Assembly (NCBI RefSeq): GCF_021283545.2
Contig: NZ_CP128540.1
Span: forward strand, 2,577,501-2,641,500
Source of the DNA: Pseudomonas alloputida
GTDB lineage: Bacteria; Pseudomonadota; Gammaproteobacteria; Pseudomonadales; Pseudomonadaceae
DNA length: 64,000 nt
Reading direction: 5' to 3'
Shown: piece after piece, positions 46,504-53,785 of the stretch
How positions within the stretch are numbered: the stretch's first letter is position 1
Layout: every line of letters begins with the position of its first letter
Translations under genes and position numbers: made by a program
Notes under the pieces: model-generated
Database searches by the model: none
The model's input: only the letters and a program-made list of their open reading frames with translations
What the model was told of the DNA's origin: nothing

Positions 46504-46886
46504 CTCGCCAACGGGCCAACTGCGGCCCCTCCTGTGGGGCGCGGTTGGACTTTGTGGGAGCGGCCTTGCGTCGCGAAAAGGGTGCGGAGCGCCCCTACGA
46601 TTGCAGCTTTGCCGCTGAAATTGCTGGGGCCGCTTTGCGGCCCTATCGCGACGCAAGGCCGCTCCCACAGGCCGCCCCACAGGCGCCCAGGCCGCTACAT
46701 TCCACCGATCGACACCAGCAATGCCTTCCGCTTGTAAAGACAAGTGCAACCGCTCCTCGGAAAAGGGCTTCGCAAGTGCAACCTTTCCGTGCACAATCGC
46801 GCCCCTCTTTTCCGGTTGAGTTGGGCGAAACGTCTATTTCGCCATTCTCAGCCTGTTGCAGTCTTGCGAGTGGAGCTTCACCCGGA
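46504..46886. other. Intergenic region with REP-like inverted repeat
   Basis: A 383-bp gap between amaC and the permease gene. Most of the left half is the palindrome at 46553-46669; the right half is less structured and contains the permease promoter. No gene is supported. Confidence 0.4.
46553..46669. repeat. 24-bp perfect inverted repeat (REP-like)
   Basis: The arm tgtgggagcggccttgcgtc (extended to cgcga) at 46553-46576 is repeated as exact inverse complement at 46646-46669, enclosing about 69 bp. This is a well-known Pseudomonas intergenic palindrome type (gtgggagcggccttgcgtcg). It may separate amaC transcription from the permease. Confidence 0.85.
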
Positions 46887-48167
46887 ATGAATGAGCAGGC
46901 CCCAAGCGTTGAACAACGCTTTGCAGAATCGACCCCCGCCGCCCTCGGCACCTGGGCGCGTCACGACACCACCTGGATGCTGGGCCTGTTCGGCACAGCC
47001 ATCGGCGCCGGGACACTGTTCCTGCCGATCAACGCCGGCCTTGGCGGCTTCTGGCCGCTGCTGATCCTGGCCGTGCTGGCCTTTCCGATGACCTATTTCG
47101 CCCATCGCGGGCTGACCCGTTTCGTCCTTTCCGGGCGCGATGGCAGCGACATCACCGAAGTGGTCAAGGAGCATTTCGGCATCACCGCCGGTGCCTCGAT
47201 CACCGTGCTGTACTTCTTCGCCATCTTCCCGATCCTGCTTATCTACAGCGTGGCGCTGACCAACACCGTGTCCAGCTTCATGGAGCACCAGCTGCACATG
47301 CAGCCGCCGCCACGGGCAATCCTGTCATTCGTGCTGATCCTCGGTCTGCTGGCCATCGTGCGCTGCGGGGAGCAGGCCACGGTCAAGGTCATGAGCCTGC
47401 TGGTCTACCCGTTCATCGTCGCTCTGGCGTTGCTGGGCCTGTACCTGGTGCCGCACTGGACCGGTGGCATTCTCGACAGCGCCACAGAGGTGCCGCCGGC
47501 CTCGGCCTTCCTGCACACCCTGTGGCTGGCCATTCCGGTGATGGTGTTCTCGTTCAACCATTCGCCGATCATCTCGGCCTTTGCCGTCGACCAGAAGCGC
47601 CGTTACGGCGCGCACGCCGACGAGCGCAGCGGCCAGATCCTGCGTCGTGCCCACCTGTTGATGGTGGTGATGGTGCTGTTCTTCGTGTTCAGCTGCGTGC
47701 TCACCCTGAGCAGCGCCCAGCTGGCCGAAGCCAAGGCGCAGAACCTGTCGATCCTGTCGTACCTGGCCAACCACTTCAGCAACCCGACCATCGCGTTCGC
47801 TGCGCCGTTGATCGCCTTCGTGGCCATCGCCAAGTCGTTCCTCGGCCACTACATCGGCGCCAGCGAAGGCCTGAAGGGCATCATCGCCAAGACCGGTGCG
47901 CGCCCAGGCGCCAAGGCCCTGGACCGCGTGGTTGCCGCACTGATGCTGGTGGTGTGCTGGATCGTCGCCACGCTCAACCCGAGCATTCTCGGCATGATCG
48001 AGTCGCTCGGCGGCCCGATTCTCGCGGTGCTGTTGTTCCTGATGCCGATGTACGCCATTCGCCGTGTGCCATCGATGCGCAAGTACAGCGGTGCGGCCTC
48101 CAACGTGTTCGTCGTTGTGGTCGGCCTGGTTGCGCTGACTTCCGTGGTGTACGGCCTTGTAAGCTGA
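46887..48167 (+). CDS. Amino acid permease of the SdaC/HAAAP family
   Basis: A 426-aa protein with 11 hydrophobic segments and family signatures WMLGLFGTAIGAGTLFLPINAGLGG (start of TM1), VFSFNHSPIISAF and LGHYIGASEGLKG. The hydroxy/aromatic amino acid permease family imports serine, threonine or aromatic amino acids by symport. Its position next to amaC fits uptake of an aromatic or cationic amino acid. Start at 46887 preferred since membrane homology begins soon after. Ends with a strong terminator. Confidence 0.85.
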   Translation: MNEQAPSVEQRFAESTPAALGTWARHDTTWMLGLFGTAIGAGTLFLPINAGLGGFWPLLILAVLAFPMTYFAHRGLTRFVLSGRDGSDITEVVKEHFGITAGASITVLYFFAIFPILLIYSVALTNTVSSFMEHQLHMQPPPRAILSFVLILGLLAIVRCGEQATVKVMSLLVYPFIVALALLGLYLVPHWTGGILDSATEVPPASAFLHTLWLAIPVMVFSFNHSPIISAFAVDQKRRYGAHADERSGQILRRAHLLMVVMVLFFVFSCVLTLSSAQLAEAKAQNLSILSYLANHFSNPTIAFAAPLIAFVAIAKSFLGHYIGASEGLKGIIAKTGARPGAKALDRVVAALMLVVCWIVATLNPSILGMIESLGGPILAVLLFLMPMYAIRRVPSMRKYSGAASNVFVVVVGLVALTSVVYGLVS

Positions 48168-48188
48168 TTCACCCGTTTCATTCAAGAA

Positions 48189-48226
48189 TGCCCGGGTCGC
48201 TTGTCGCCACCCGGGTATTTTTTTTG
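48189..48226 (+). terminator. Rho-independent terminator
   Basis: cccgggt and acccggg form a stem with about an 11-base loop, followed by a run of eight T residues, 20 bp after the permease stop. Confidence 0.85.
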
Positions 48227-48239
48227 CCTGATCAAGGTT

Positions 48240-49427
48240 TCAGCAGCGTTGCATTCCATCATCCTTGGTGCATGCAAGCAGCCACCCTCCGCACAGGCTG
48301 GCCACCATGAACAGCACGCCCAAGCCGGCCGGTAGCTCGCTTTCCAAACCTGCGACCACACTGCTCGTCAAACCGGCACCGGCGAACAGCAATGTCGTAT
48401 TGAGCGACGCTGCCGCACCTGCCTGACGCGGATAGCGCGCCAAAGCCTGGGTCGTTGCGGCGGGGCGTACCAGGGTTGTCCCGGTGGTACAGACAATCAT
48501 CGGCAGTAGAGCCCCCAGCACAGATAAACCTGCCACCCATTCCCACATCAAAAGGGTGATGCCCGCAGTACTTATAAGCAGCAAGCCTGCTTTTATTTGA
48601 GTTTGCGGGCTTACGCGACTGTTCAGGTAGGCCGCAGCCATGCCGCCGACGATGTATGCCAACCCATAGCCGATAAAGACCAGAGAGAATTGATAGGCCG
48701 TCAGCTCCAGCCTGCCCATCAGCAGCAAGGGTGCTATGACGATAAAGGAAAAATGGCAGGCAAAGGCGAGGCTGGAGAGCATGGAATGCGCGAGATAGTC
48801 CGTGTCTCGCAGCATCACCCGATAACTGGACATGCTTGGCGCCCGGTCATGCGACGCAGGTGTGTCATGGAGCAGCACACACGATAAAAGTGAAACGATT
48901 GCAGCGATGATCACGAATACCGTAAAGCTGGCCTCCCAGCCAAAGGACTGTTGAAGAAAGGCACCTGCCAGCGGTGACAGGGAGATGAACAACCCGCTCG
49001 CGCTTGTTAACAGGATGCGCATGGCATTGCGTTGTGTACCGCTGTAGAGGTCCTGCACAAGCGCCTGGCCTAGCACGAGGCTGCCGCAACCCAGGGCCTG
49101 CACCAAGCGAAAGGCCATGAACGTTTCATAATGAGTTGAAAATACGCAACCGAGCGCCCCCACAATGGATACGCTCAACCCAGCGAGCAACAAACGCTTG
49201 CGCCCGATGCCATCCGACAGTGGGCCGATCACGATTTGCGCCATGGCCACACCGACAGCAAAAAAGCTCACTGAGTACGCAATCTGTTTTGTGTCGACCC
49301 GAAACTCATCTGAGAGCGCAGGGAATGATGGGAGGATTACGTCCAGAGGAAACACACCCAGCAGACATAACAAAATCAGCAACGTCGAGCACAGGTGGCG
49401 CCGGAGCGAACCAGCGGGGCGGTTCAT
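48240..49427 (-). CDS. MFS drug-resistance transporter (Bcr/CflA type)
   Basis: A 395-aa protein with 12 membrane segments. [14 protein letters not shown] in TM1-2, then [27 protein letters not shown] as the loop 2-3 motif and [19 protein letters not shown] are the Bcr/CflA signatures. It should export hydrophobic drugs or metabolites. Start at 49427 since gaggag lies 8 bases before. Divergent from tpx. Confidence 0.87.
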   Translation of the reverse strand: MNRPAGSLRRHLCSTLLILLCLLGVFPLDVILPSFPALSDEFRVDTKQIAYSVSFFAVGVAMAQIVIGPLSDGIGRKRLLLAGLSVSIVGALGCVFSTHYETFMAFRLVQALGCGSLVLGQALVQDLYSGTQRNAMRILLTSASGLFISLSPLAGAFLQQSFGWEASFTVFVIIAAIVSLLSCVLLHDTPASHDRAPSMSSYRVMLRDTDYLAHSMLSSLAFACHFSFIVIAPLLLMGRLELTAYQFSLVFIGYGLAYIVGGMAAAYLNSRVSPQTQIKAGLLLISTAGITLLMWEWVAGLSVLGALLPMIVCTTGTTLVRPAATTQALARYPRQAGAAASLNTTLLFAGAGLTSSVVAGLESELPAGLGVLFMVASLCGGWLLACTKDDGMQRC

Positions 49428-49727
49428 GCCATTAACTCCTCGATTGGAACTGCAAGAAATAGCTTTCGTCATCCAGTAAATCAGTACGCTAAAGATGTAC
49501 AAGGTGAGCTTGGTAGCGAAACTTCCGATAGAGGTGTAGGAATTGTATGGAGAGGTCGGGATGGGCGTTCGGCAGCGGTGAGGCAACTGGCCATAACCGC
49601 GGCTATCGGTATTTTTTGTCCACAAAAATCGTCCGGCAATGGAACAATTTCACCTGCCCCCATAGGCACCCGGCTGCCTTCATGCTTAACTCAGTGTCCT
49701 TTTCAAACCCCGCATAAGGATTTCGTC
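49428..49727. other. Divergent intergenic region MFS / tpx
   Basis: A 300-bp gap that must contain promoters for both genes. AT content is higher around 49600-49640 (ggtattttttgtccacaaaaat), where a tpx promoter is likely. No small gene or clear operator is assigned. Confidence 0.4.
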
Positions 49728-50228
49728 ATGGCTCAAGTGACTCTCAAAGGCAACCCGGTCCAGGTCAACGGCAACCTGCCACAGGCCGGCGCCCAGGCTC
49801 CGGCTTTCTCCCTGGTAGGTGAAGGCCTGGCTGACAAGTCGCTGAAAGACTACGCCGGCAAGCGCAAGGTGCTGAATATCTTCCCAAGCGTCGATACCCC
49901 GACCTGCGCCACCTCGGTGCGCAAGTTCAACGCCCAGGCCAACGACGTTGCCAACACCGTGGTGCTGTGCATCTCGGCTGACCTGCCGTTCGCCCAGGCA
50001 CGTTTCTGCGGCGCCGAAGGGCTGGACAATGTGAAGAACCTGTCGACCCTGCGTGGCCGCGAGTTCCTCGAGAACTACGGCGTAGCCATCGCCGACGGCC
50101 CGCTGGCCGGCCTGGCCGCCCGCGCCGTGGTGGTGCTGGACGAGAACGACAAGGTGCTGCACAGCGAACTGGTTGGCGAAATTGCTGACGAGCCGAACTA
50201 CGAGGCGGCGCTGGCTGTACTGAAGTAA
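49728..50228 (+). CDS. tpx: Thiol peroxidase (Tpx)
   Basis: A 166-aa atypical 2-Cys peroxiredoxin. Peroxidatic C60 lies in [10 protein letters not shown] and resolving C94 in [11 protein letters not shown], at positions matching E. coli Tpx (C61/C95). ISADLPFAQ follows the usual pattern. It reduces alkyl hydroperoxides and hydrogen peroxide in the cytoplasm/periplasm with thioredoxin. Ends 39 bp before a REP element that has been invaded by an insertion sequence. Confidence 0.95.
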   Translation: MAQVTLKGNPVQVNGNLPQAGAQAPAFSLVGEGLADKSLKDYAGKRKVLNIFPSVDTPTCATSVRKFNAQANDVANTVVLCISADLPFAQARFCGAEGLDNVKNLSTLRGREFLENYGVAIADGPLAGLAARAVVVLDENDKVLHSELVGEIADEPNYEAALAVLK

Positions 50229-50266
50229 GGATTGCGTGGGGCAGGGCGGGCGTCTGTAGCCTGTGC

Positions 50267-50297
50267 TGGCCTCTTCGCGGGTAAACCCGCTCCTACA
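50267..50297. repeat. REP element 1 (left arm of a REP pair)
   Basis: tggcctcttcgcgggtaaac..ctcctaca matches the canonical P. putida REP. Its inverted partner is split: left bit cccgtaggag (50331-50340) and right bit cgggttcacccgcgaaaggg (53551 onwards) surround the IS-derived region. Confidence 0.85.
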
Positions 50298-50484
50298 ACG
50301 TGCGGCACAGTTTTCAAAGGCTGTGACATCCCCGTAGGAGATCACCCAGCCCTTCCGGGCTGCGCTGTCGCGCAGCAAACATGAGGTGTACGGCTTCAGT
50401 TCCGCAGCGACGCTGACATTTTGAAAAAGAAAAGGCGGTTGGCCCGGTAGGGCCAGCCGCCTTTTGCTTTGTTAGGGTTCGTGT

Positions 50485-50643
50485 GCGCGGGACAGAGATC
50501 GTAGCCAGCACTGGTGTGTGTCTGCACACCCGCGTAGGAGAGTGATCCGCACGGTATCGGCGTGAAGTCCCTGTAGGCATCAGCTGATTCAGCTGTGACC
50601 ACGTATGAGAGAGTGAACCCTTTCGCCACCGTGTGCCCCGCGC
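50485..50643 (+). ncRNA. Candidate bridge RNA of the IS110 element
   Basis: Closing arms gcgcggg (50485-50491) and cccgcgc (50637-50643) enclose about 159 nt upstream of the transposase, the position and size of IS621-type bridge RNA. Two internal stem-loops each end guide+agtg. Loop 1: cact..[ggtgtg hairpin]..gtaggAGagtg (guide 50534-50540), identical to the left target flank gtaggAG. Loop 2: [cagctg hairpin]..atgagAGagtg (guide 50605-50611), identical to the element's own right end atgagAG (52031-52037). The match pattern is seen in sequence; the RNA itself is inferred. Confidence 0.75.
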
Positions 50644-50668
50644 GCCCTTTATCCTGCGAGGATTCATC

Positions 50669-51997
50669 ATGGCGCGCAAGCCTTCCAAGCAACGCTTTAC
50701 CGTCGTCCATCCCGATTGCGCGGCGATCGATGTCGGTGGTCGAGAGCATTTCGTGGCGGTCGATCCCCGGCACGAAAATCCCGTCCAGTCGTTCACGTCC
50801 TTTACTGACGACCTGCTCAAGATGGCTAACTGGCTTGAAAGCCTGGGGATCAAGGTCGTTGCCATGGAATCCACGGGGGTTTATTGGATTCCAATTTACG
50901 AGATTCTCAGCGAGCGCGGTTTTGACGTTTATCTCGTCAATGCCAGAGCAACTCGGCAAATCACGGGCCGTAAATCAGATGTGCTGGATTGCCAGTGGAT
51001 CTGGCAGCTGATGACTCATGGACTGCTCAGAGGCGCATTCCGCCCCGATGATCTGACCTGCTGCGTCCGGTCATTGGTCAGGCAGCGTGCTTCCAAAGTG
51101 AAAGACCAGGCGCAGACGCTGAACCGGATGCAAAAGGCCATGAGCCAAATGAACATCCAGCTGGCCAATGTCATCAGTGATATTTCCGGTGTAACTGGCA
51201 TGAAGATTTTGCGGGCCATCTGCGCAGGTGAACGGGACCCAGTGCAACTGGCTGAACTAACCGACCGCCGCATCAAGGCAGGCAAGGAGGCTGTCGCTCG
51301 GAGTCTTCATGGCAATTGGCGGCGCGAGCATTTGCATGCGCTAACTCAGGAATTGGCTGCCTATGACTTCCTGGAGCAGCAAATTGCAGATTGTGACGAC
51401 GCCATAAAAGCCGCGTTAGAGCAGTTGCCGGTGCTGCAAAACAAGCCAGAGCCATCCAAGAAGCCTTTACGGAGCCCACACCGAAACGGCGCCCAACAGA
51501 CTGTATTGCATCAGACTTTGTGGAAAGTTCTTGGCGTGGACCTAACCGCAATTCCAACCATTGGGGTGGACACTGCATTAGTGCTGGCAGGGGAGATCGG
51601 TACAGATCTATCACGCTTCCCGTCCTCACAGCACTTCTGCTCTTGGTTGGGACTGGCTCCCCCTACCCGAATTTCCGGCGGTCATCGACTGGCAGGTGGT
51701 GGGCCCAAAATAGTCAATCGAGCAGCGCAAGCACTCAAGCAGGCTGCATCCAATGCCCGTAACGACAAGGGTTTCATTGGCGCATCGCACCGAGCCAGAC
51801 TGACTCGAATGGATACCAGCTGCGCCATCAAGGCCACTGCGCATCAGTTGGCACGTCTGGTGTACAACCTGTTAACCAAGAAGCAGGCTTATGTTGAACA
51901 AGGTCTTGAGGAGTTCGAAACCAGAAGCCAAGACCGGCAGGTCCGGGCTTTGCTTCGCAAAGCCCGGAAACTGGGGTATCAACTGGTGGCCGCTTGA
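50669..51997 (+). CDS. IS110-family transposase (DEDD recombinase)
   Basis: A 442-aa protein. An N-terminal RuvC-like DEDD domain has D21 (AAIDVGG), E67 (VAMESTGVYW), D104 and D107 (KSDVLDCQW). The C-terminal transposase domain (IPTIGVDTALVLAGEIG, FCSWLGLAPPTRISGG, AAQALKQAASNARNDKG) carries the family's serine. Coiled-coil-like segment about 115-150 (RQRASKVKDQAQTLNRMQKAM). Start at 50669 with gcgagg upstream rather than the upstream GTG. In this family the enzyme works with the bridge RNA to join donor and target DNA. Confidence 0.93.
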   Translation: MARKPSKQRFTVVHPDCAAIDVGGREHFVAVDPRHENPVQSFTSFTDDLLKMANWLESLGIKVVAMESTGVYWIPIYEILSERGFDVYLVNARATRQITGRKSDVLDCQWIWQLMTHGLLRGAFRPDDLTCCVRSLVRQRASKVKDQAQTLNRMQKAMSQMNIQLANVISDISGVTGMKILRAICAGERDPVQLAELTDRRIKAGKEAVARSLHGNWRREHLHALTQELAAYDFLEQQIADCDDAIKAALEQLPVLQNKPEPSKKPLRSPHRNGAQQTVLHQTLWKVLGVDLTAIPTIGVDTALVLAGEIGTDLSRFPSSQHFCSWLGLAPPTRISGGHRLAGGGPKIVNRAAQALKQAASNARNDKGFIGASHRARLTRMDTSCAIKATAHQLARLVYNLLTKKQAYVEQGLEEFETRSQDRQVRALLRKARKLGYQLVAA

Positions 51998-52037
51998 GTG
52001 CTTAGAAAACAATGGGTTGCATTTTGTTTGATGAGAG

Positions 52038-52385
52038 ATCACCCAGCCCTTCCGGGCTGCGCTGTCGCACAGCAAACAGGATGCGCATGACGTCAGATCT
52101 GCACTGACATCGAGATCTAGAAAAGCATTCGCCGACTGATCCGGGTAGGTCAGCCGCCGAATACTTTGCTATGGTTCCCAATGCGCGGGAAAGAGGCCGT
52201 AGACCGCACTGGTGTGCTGCTTTGCTCCCGAATGAGAGAGTGGCCCAAATGGCATCGGCGTTAATCCCTGTCGGCACAGCTTGCTGTGACCACGTATAGA
52301 AGAGTGAACACTTCGCCGCCATTGACCCCGCGCGCCTGTTTTTTTCGCTAGAAAGAACAGTGGGTTATCTTTTGTTTGATAGAAG
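52038..52385 (+). mobile_element. 348-bp transposase-less IS110 satellite, copy 1
   Basis: Its left 42 bp are nearly identical to the IS left end (atcacccagcccttccgggc..). The middle holds a diverged bridge-RNA-like gene. The right end, tttgtttgatagaAG, is related to but distinct from the IS right end (tttgtttgatgagAG). No transposase sequence is present, so it would need a helper enzyme, as a MITE does. Preceded by the IS right end gatgagAG and followed by a transposase fragment. Confidence 0.8.
52183..52333 (+). ncRNA. Candidate satellite bridge RNA, copy 1
   Basis: Same closing arms gcgcggg (52183-52189) / cccgcgc (52327-52333) as in the IS RNA, about 151 nt. Loop 1 ends atgagAGagtg (guide 52232-52238), matching the left flank of the satellite, which is the IS right end. 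Loop 2 follows hairpin cacagc/gctgtg and ends atagaAGagtg (guide 52296-52302), matching the satellite's own right end atagaAG (52379-52385). Guide and end covary relative to the IS copy. Confidence 0.7.
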
Positions 52386-52498
52386 AAGCCAAGACCGGCA
52401 GGTCCGGGCTTTGCTTCGCAAAGCCCGGAAACTGGGGTATCAACTGGTGGCCGCTTGAGTGCTTAGAAAACAATGGGTTGCATTTTGTTTGATGAGAG
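52386..52498 (+). pseudogene. Transposase 3' fragment plus IS right end (113 bp)
   Basis: Starts aagccaagaccggcagg, corresponding to the transposase sequence that follows ..accAG in the intact gene. It includes the last about 24 codons to LGYQLVAA-stop and the right end ending gatgagAG. It is the right neighbour of B1 and left neighbour of B2. Confidence 0.85.
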
Positions 52499-52846
52499 AT
52501 CACCCAGCCCTTCCGGGCTGCGCTGTCGCACAGCAAACAGGATGCGCATGACGTCAGATCTGCACTGACATCGAGATCTAGAAAAGCATTCGCCGACTGA
52601 TCCGGGTAGGTCAGCCGCCGAATACTTTGCTATGGTTCCCAATGCGCGGGAAAGAGGCCGTAGACCGCACTGGTGTGCTGCTTTGCTCCCGAATGAGAGA
52701 GTGGCCCAAATGGCATCGGCGTTAATCCCTGTCGGCACAGCTTGCTGTGACCACGTATAGAAGAGTGAACACTTCGCCGCCATTGACCCCGCGCGCCTGT
52801 TTTTTTCGCTAGAAAGAACAGTGGGTTATCTTTTGTTTGATAGAAG
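52499..52846 (+). mobile_element. 348-bp transposase-less IS110 satellite, copy 2
   Basis: No difference from copy 1 is visible. Its RNA gene spans 52644-52794. Left flank gatgagAG, right end gatagaAG at 52839-52846, followed by a longer transposase fragment beginning ccagactgactcg. Confidence 0.8.
52644..52794 (+). ncRNA. Candidate satellite bridge RNA, copy 2
   Basis: No difference from copy 1 is visible, with the same two guides atgagAG and atagaAG. The left flank of this copy also ends atgagAG (52492-52498). Confidence 0.65.
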
Positions 52847-53089
52847 CCAGACTGACTCGAATGGATACCAGCTGCGCCATCAAAGCCACTGCGCATCAGT
52901 TGGCACGTCTGGTGTACAACCTGTTAACCAAGAAGCAGGCTTATGTTGAACAAGGTCTTGAGGAGTTCGAAGCCAGAAGCCAAGACCGGCAGGTCCGGGC
53001 TTTGCTTCGCAAAGCCCGGAAACTGGGGTATCAACTGGTGGCCGCTTGAGTGCTTAGAAAACAATGGGTTGCATTTTGTTTGATGAGAG
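52847..53089 (+). pseudogene. Longer transposase 3' fragment plus IS right end (243 bp)
   Basis: Encodes the last about 66 transposase residues (from the frame ARLTRMDTSCAIKATAHQL) to the stop and the right end gatgagAG. It differs from the intact gene at two bases: atcaaagcc for atcaaggcc, and gaagcc for gaaacc (Glu-Ala versus Glu-Thr). It therefore derives from another IS copy rather than from a simple local duplication. Confidence 0.85.
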
Positions 53090-53202
53090 AAGCCAAGACC
53101 GGCAGGTCCGGGCTTTGCTTCGCAAAGCCCGGAAACTGGGGTATCAACTGGTGGCCGCTTGAGTGCTTAGAAAACAATGGGTTGCATTTTGTTTGATGAG
53201 AG
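53090..53202 (+). pseudogene. Transposase 3' fragment plus IS right end (113 bp), second copy
   Basis: Matches the fragment at 52386-52498. It directly follows another IS right end (..gatgagAG then aagccaag), with no satellite between, so the AG-to-aagcc junction occurred with two different right ends. Confidence 0.85.
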
Positions 53203-53550
53203 ATCACCCAGCCCTTCCGGGCTGCGCTGTCGCACAGCAAACAGGATGCGCATGACGTCAGATCTGCACTGACATCGAGATCTAGAAAAGCATTCGCCGA
53301 CTGATCCGGGTAGGTCAGCCGCCGAATACTTTGCTATGGTTCCCAATGCGCGGGAAAGAGGCCGTAGACCGCACTGGTGTGCTGCTTTGCTCCCGAATGA
53401 GAGAGTGGCCCAAATGGCATCGGCGTTAATCCCTGTCGGCACAGCTTGCTGTGACCACGTATAGAAGAGTGAACACTTCGCCGCCATTGACCCCGCGCGC
53501 CTGTTTTTTTCGCTAGAAAGAACAGTGGGTTATCTTTTGTTTGATAGAAG
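53203..53550 (+). mobile_element. 348-bp transposase-less IS110 satellite, copy 3
   Basis: No difference from copies 1 and 2 is visible. RNA gene 53348-53498. Its right end gatagaAG (53543-53550) abuts the REP right part cgggttcacccgcgaa. This is the only copy whose right flank is host DNA, so it may represent the original insertion between the IS and the REP. Confidence 0.8.
53348..53498 (+). ncRNA. Candidate satellite bridge RNA, copy 3
   Basis: Same sequence and guides as copies 1 and 2; left flank again ends atgagAG (53196-53202). Confidence 0.65.
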
Positions 53551-53575
53551 CGGGTTCACCCGCGAAAGGGCCAGA
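53551..53575. repeat. Right part of the split REP element 2
   Basis: cgggttcacccgcgaaaggg.. joined to cccgtaggag at 50331-50340 recreates an inverted REP (complement of ggccctttcgcgggtgaacc..). This defines the empty site. Confidence 0.8.
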
Positions 53576-53623
53576 CCAGGCAACCGAACCTTCAGGCCCG
53601 CCACCGCTCCAAGCAACACCCTG

Positions 53624-53664
53624 TAACGGCCCGGAACACGTTCCGGGCCGTTTTCATTTAAAAT
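53624..53664 (+). terminator. Rho-independent terminator
   Basis: aacggcccggaa and ttccgggccgtt form a near-perfect 12-bp stem around cacg, followed by ttcattt. It lies before the efflux operon. Before the IS insertion it would have been about 180 bp after tpx, so it may be the original tpx terminator. Confidence 0.8.
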
Positions 53665-53785
53665 TCCGCCTCTTGGCAACGTCAGGCAAAGGTAAACCTC
53701 TGGTAAAGGCCCTTTGCTAAAACGATGGCAGTGCTTATCGTTCATCCTCCTCAAGTCGTCATTCCGAACAAGGTTCGTTCAACCC

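Larger units (their letters stand above)
50341..52037 (+). mobile_element. IS110-family insertion sequence inserted in a REP element
   Basis: The element is 1697 bp. It begins atcacccagcccttccgg and ends gtttgatgagAG, just before the next element. The left flank is the REP fragment gtaggAG; a common AG dinucleotide at both ends is consistent with the core dinucleotide of IS110 elements. It has no terminal inverted repeats and no long target duplication, as in this family. Contents: left-end non-coding RNA gene (50485-50643), transposase (50669-51997), short right end. IS110-family elements in E. coli (IS621) and P. putida are known to prefer REP sites. Confidence 0.85.
51998..53550. repeat. 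Tandem array of transposase-less satellite elements and IS 3' fragments
   Basis: Downstream of the transposase: right end of the IS (51998-52037), satellite B1 (52038-52385), IS 3' fragment (52386-52498), B2 (52499-52846), IS 3' fragment (52847-53089), IS 3' fragment (53090-53202), B3 (53203-53550), then REP. The three B units have no visible difference. All junctions fall after an AG dinucleotide. Confidence 0.85.

Noticed and set aside
50341..50668. Promoter formed across the joined IS ends (right end followed by left end)
   Set aside because: A ttgcat -35-like string lies in the right end, but no convincing -10 at the proper spacing was found in the left end.
52002..53487. Repeated minus-strand open frames of 106 codons over each satellite unit
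   Set aside because: They are identical because the DNA units are identical, lack ribosome sites and family features, and lie antisense to the RNA-like structure.
52038..53550. CRISPR array or tandem gene family
   Set aside because: Repeat units are 348 bp with IS ends and unequal spacers made of transposase fragments; no short repeats with unique spacers and no cas genes.
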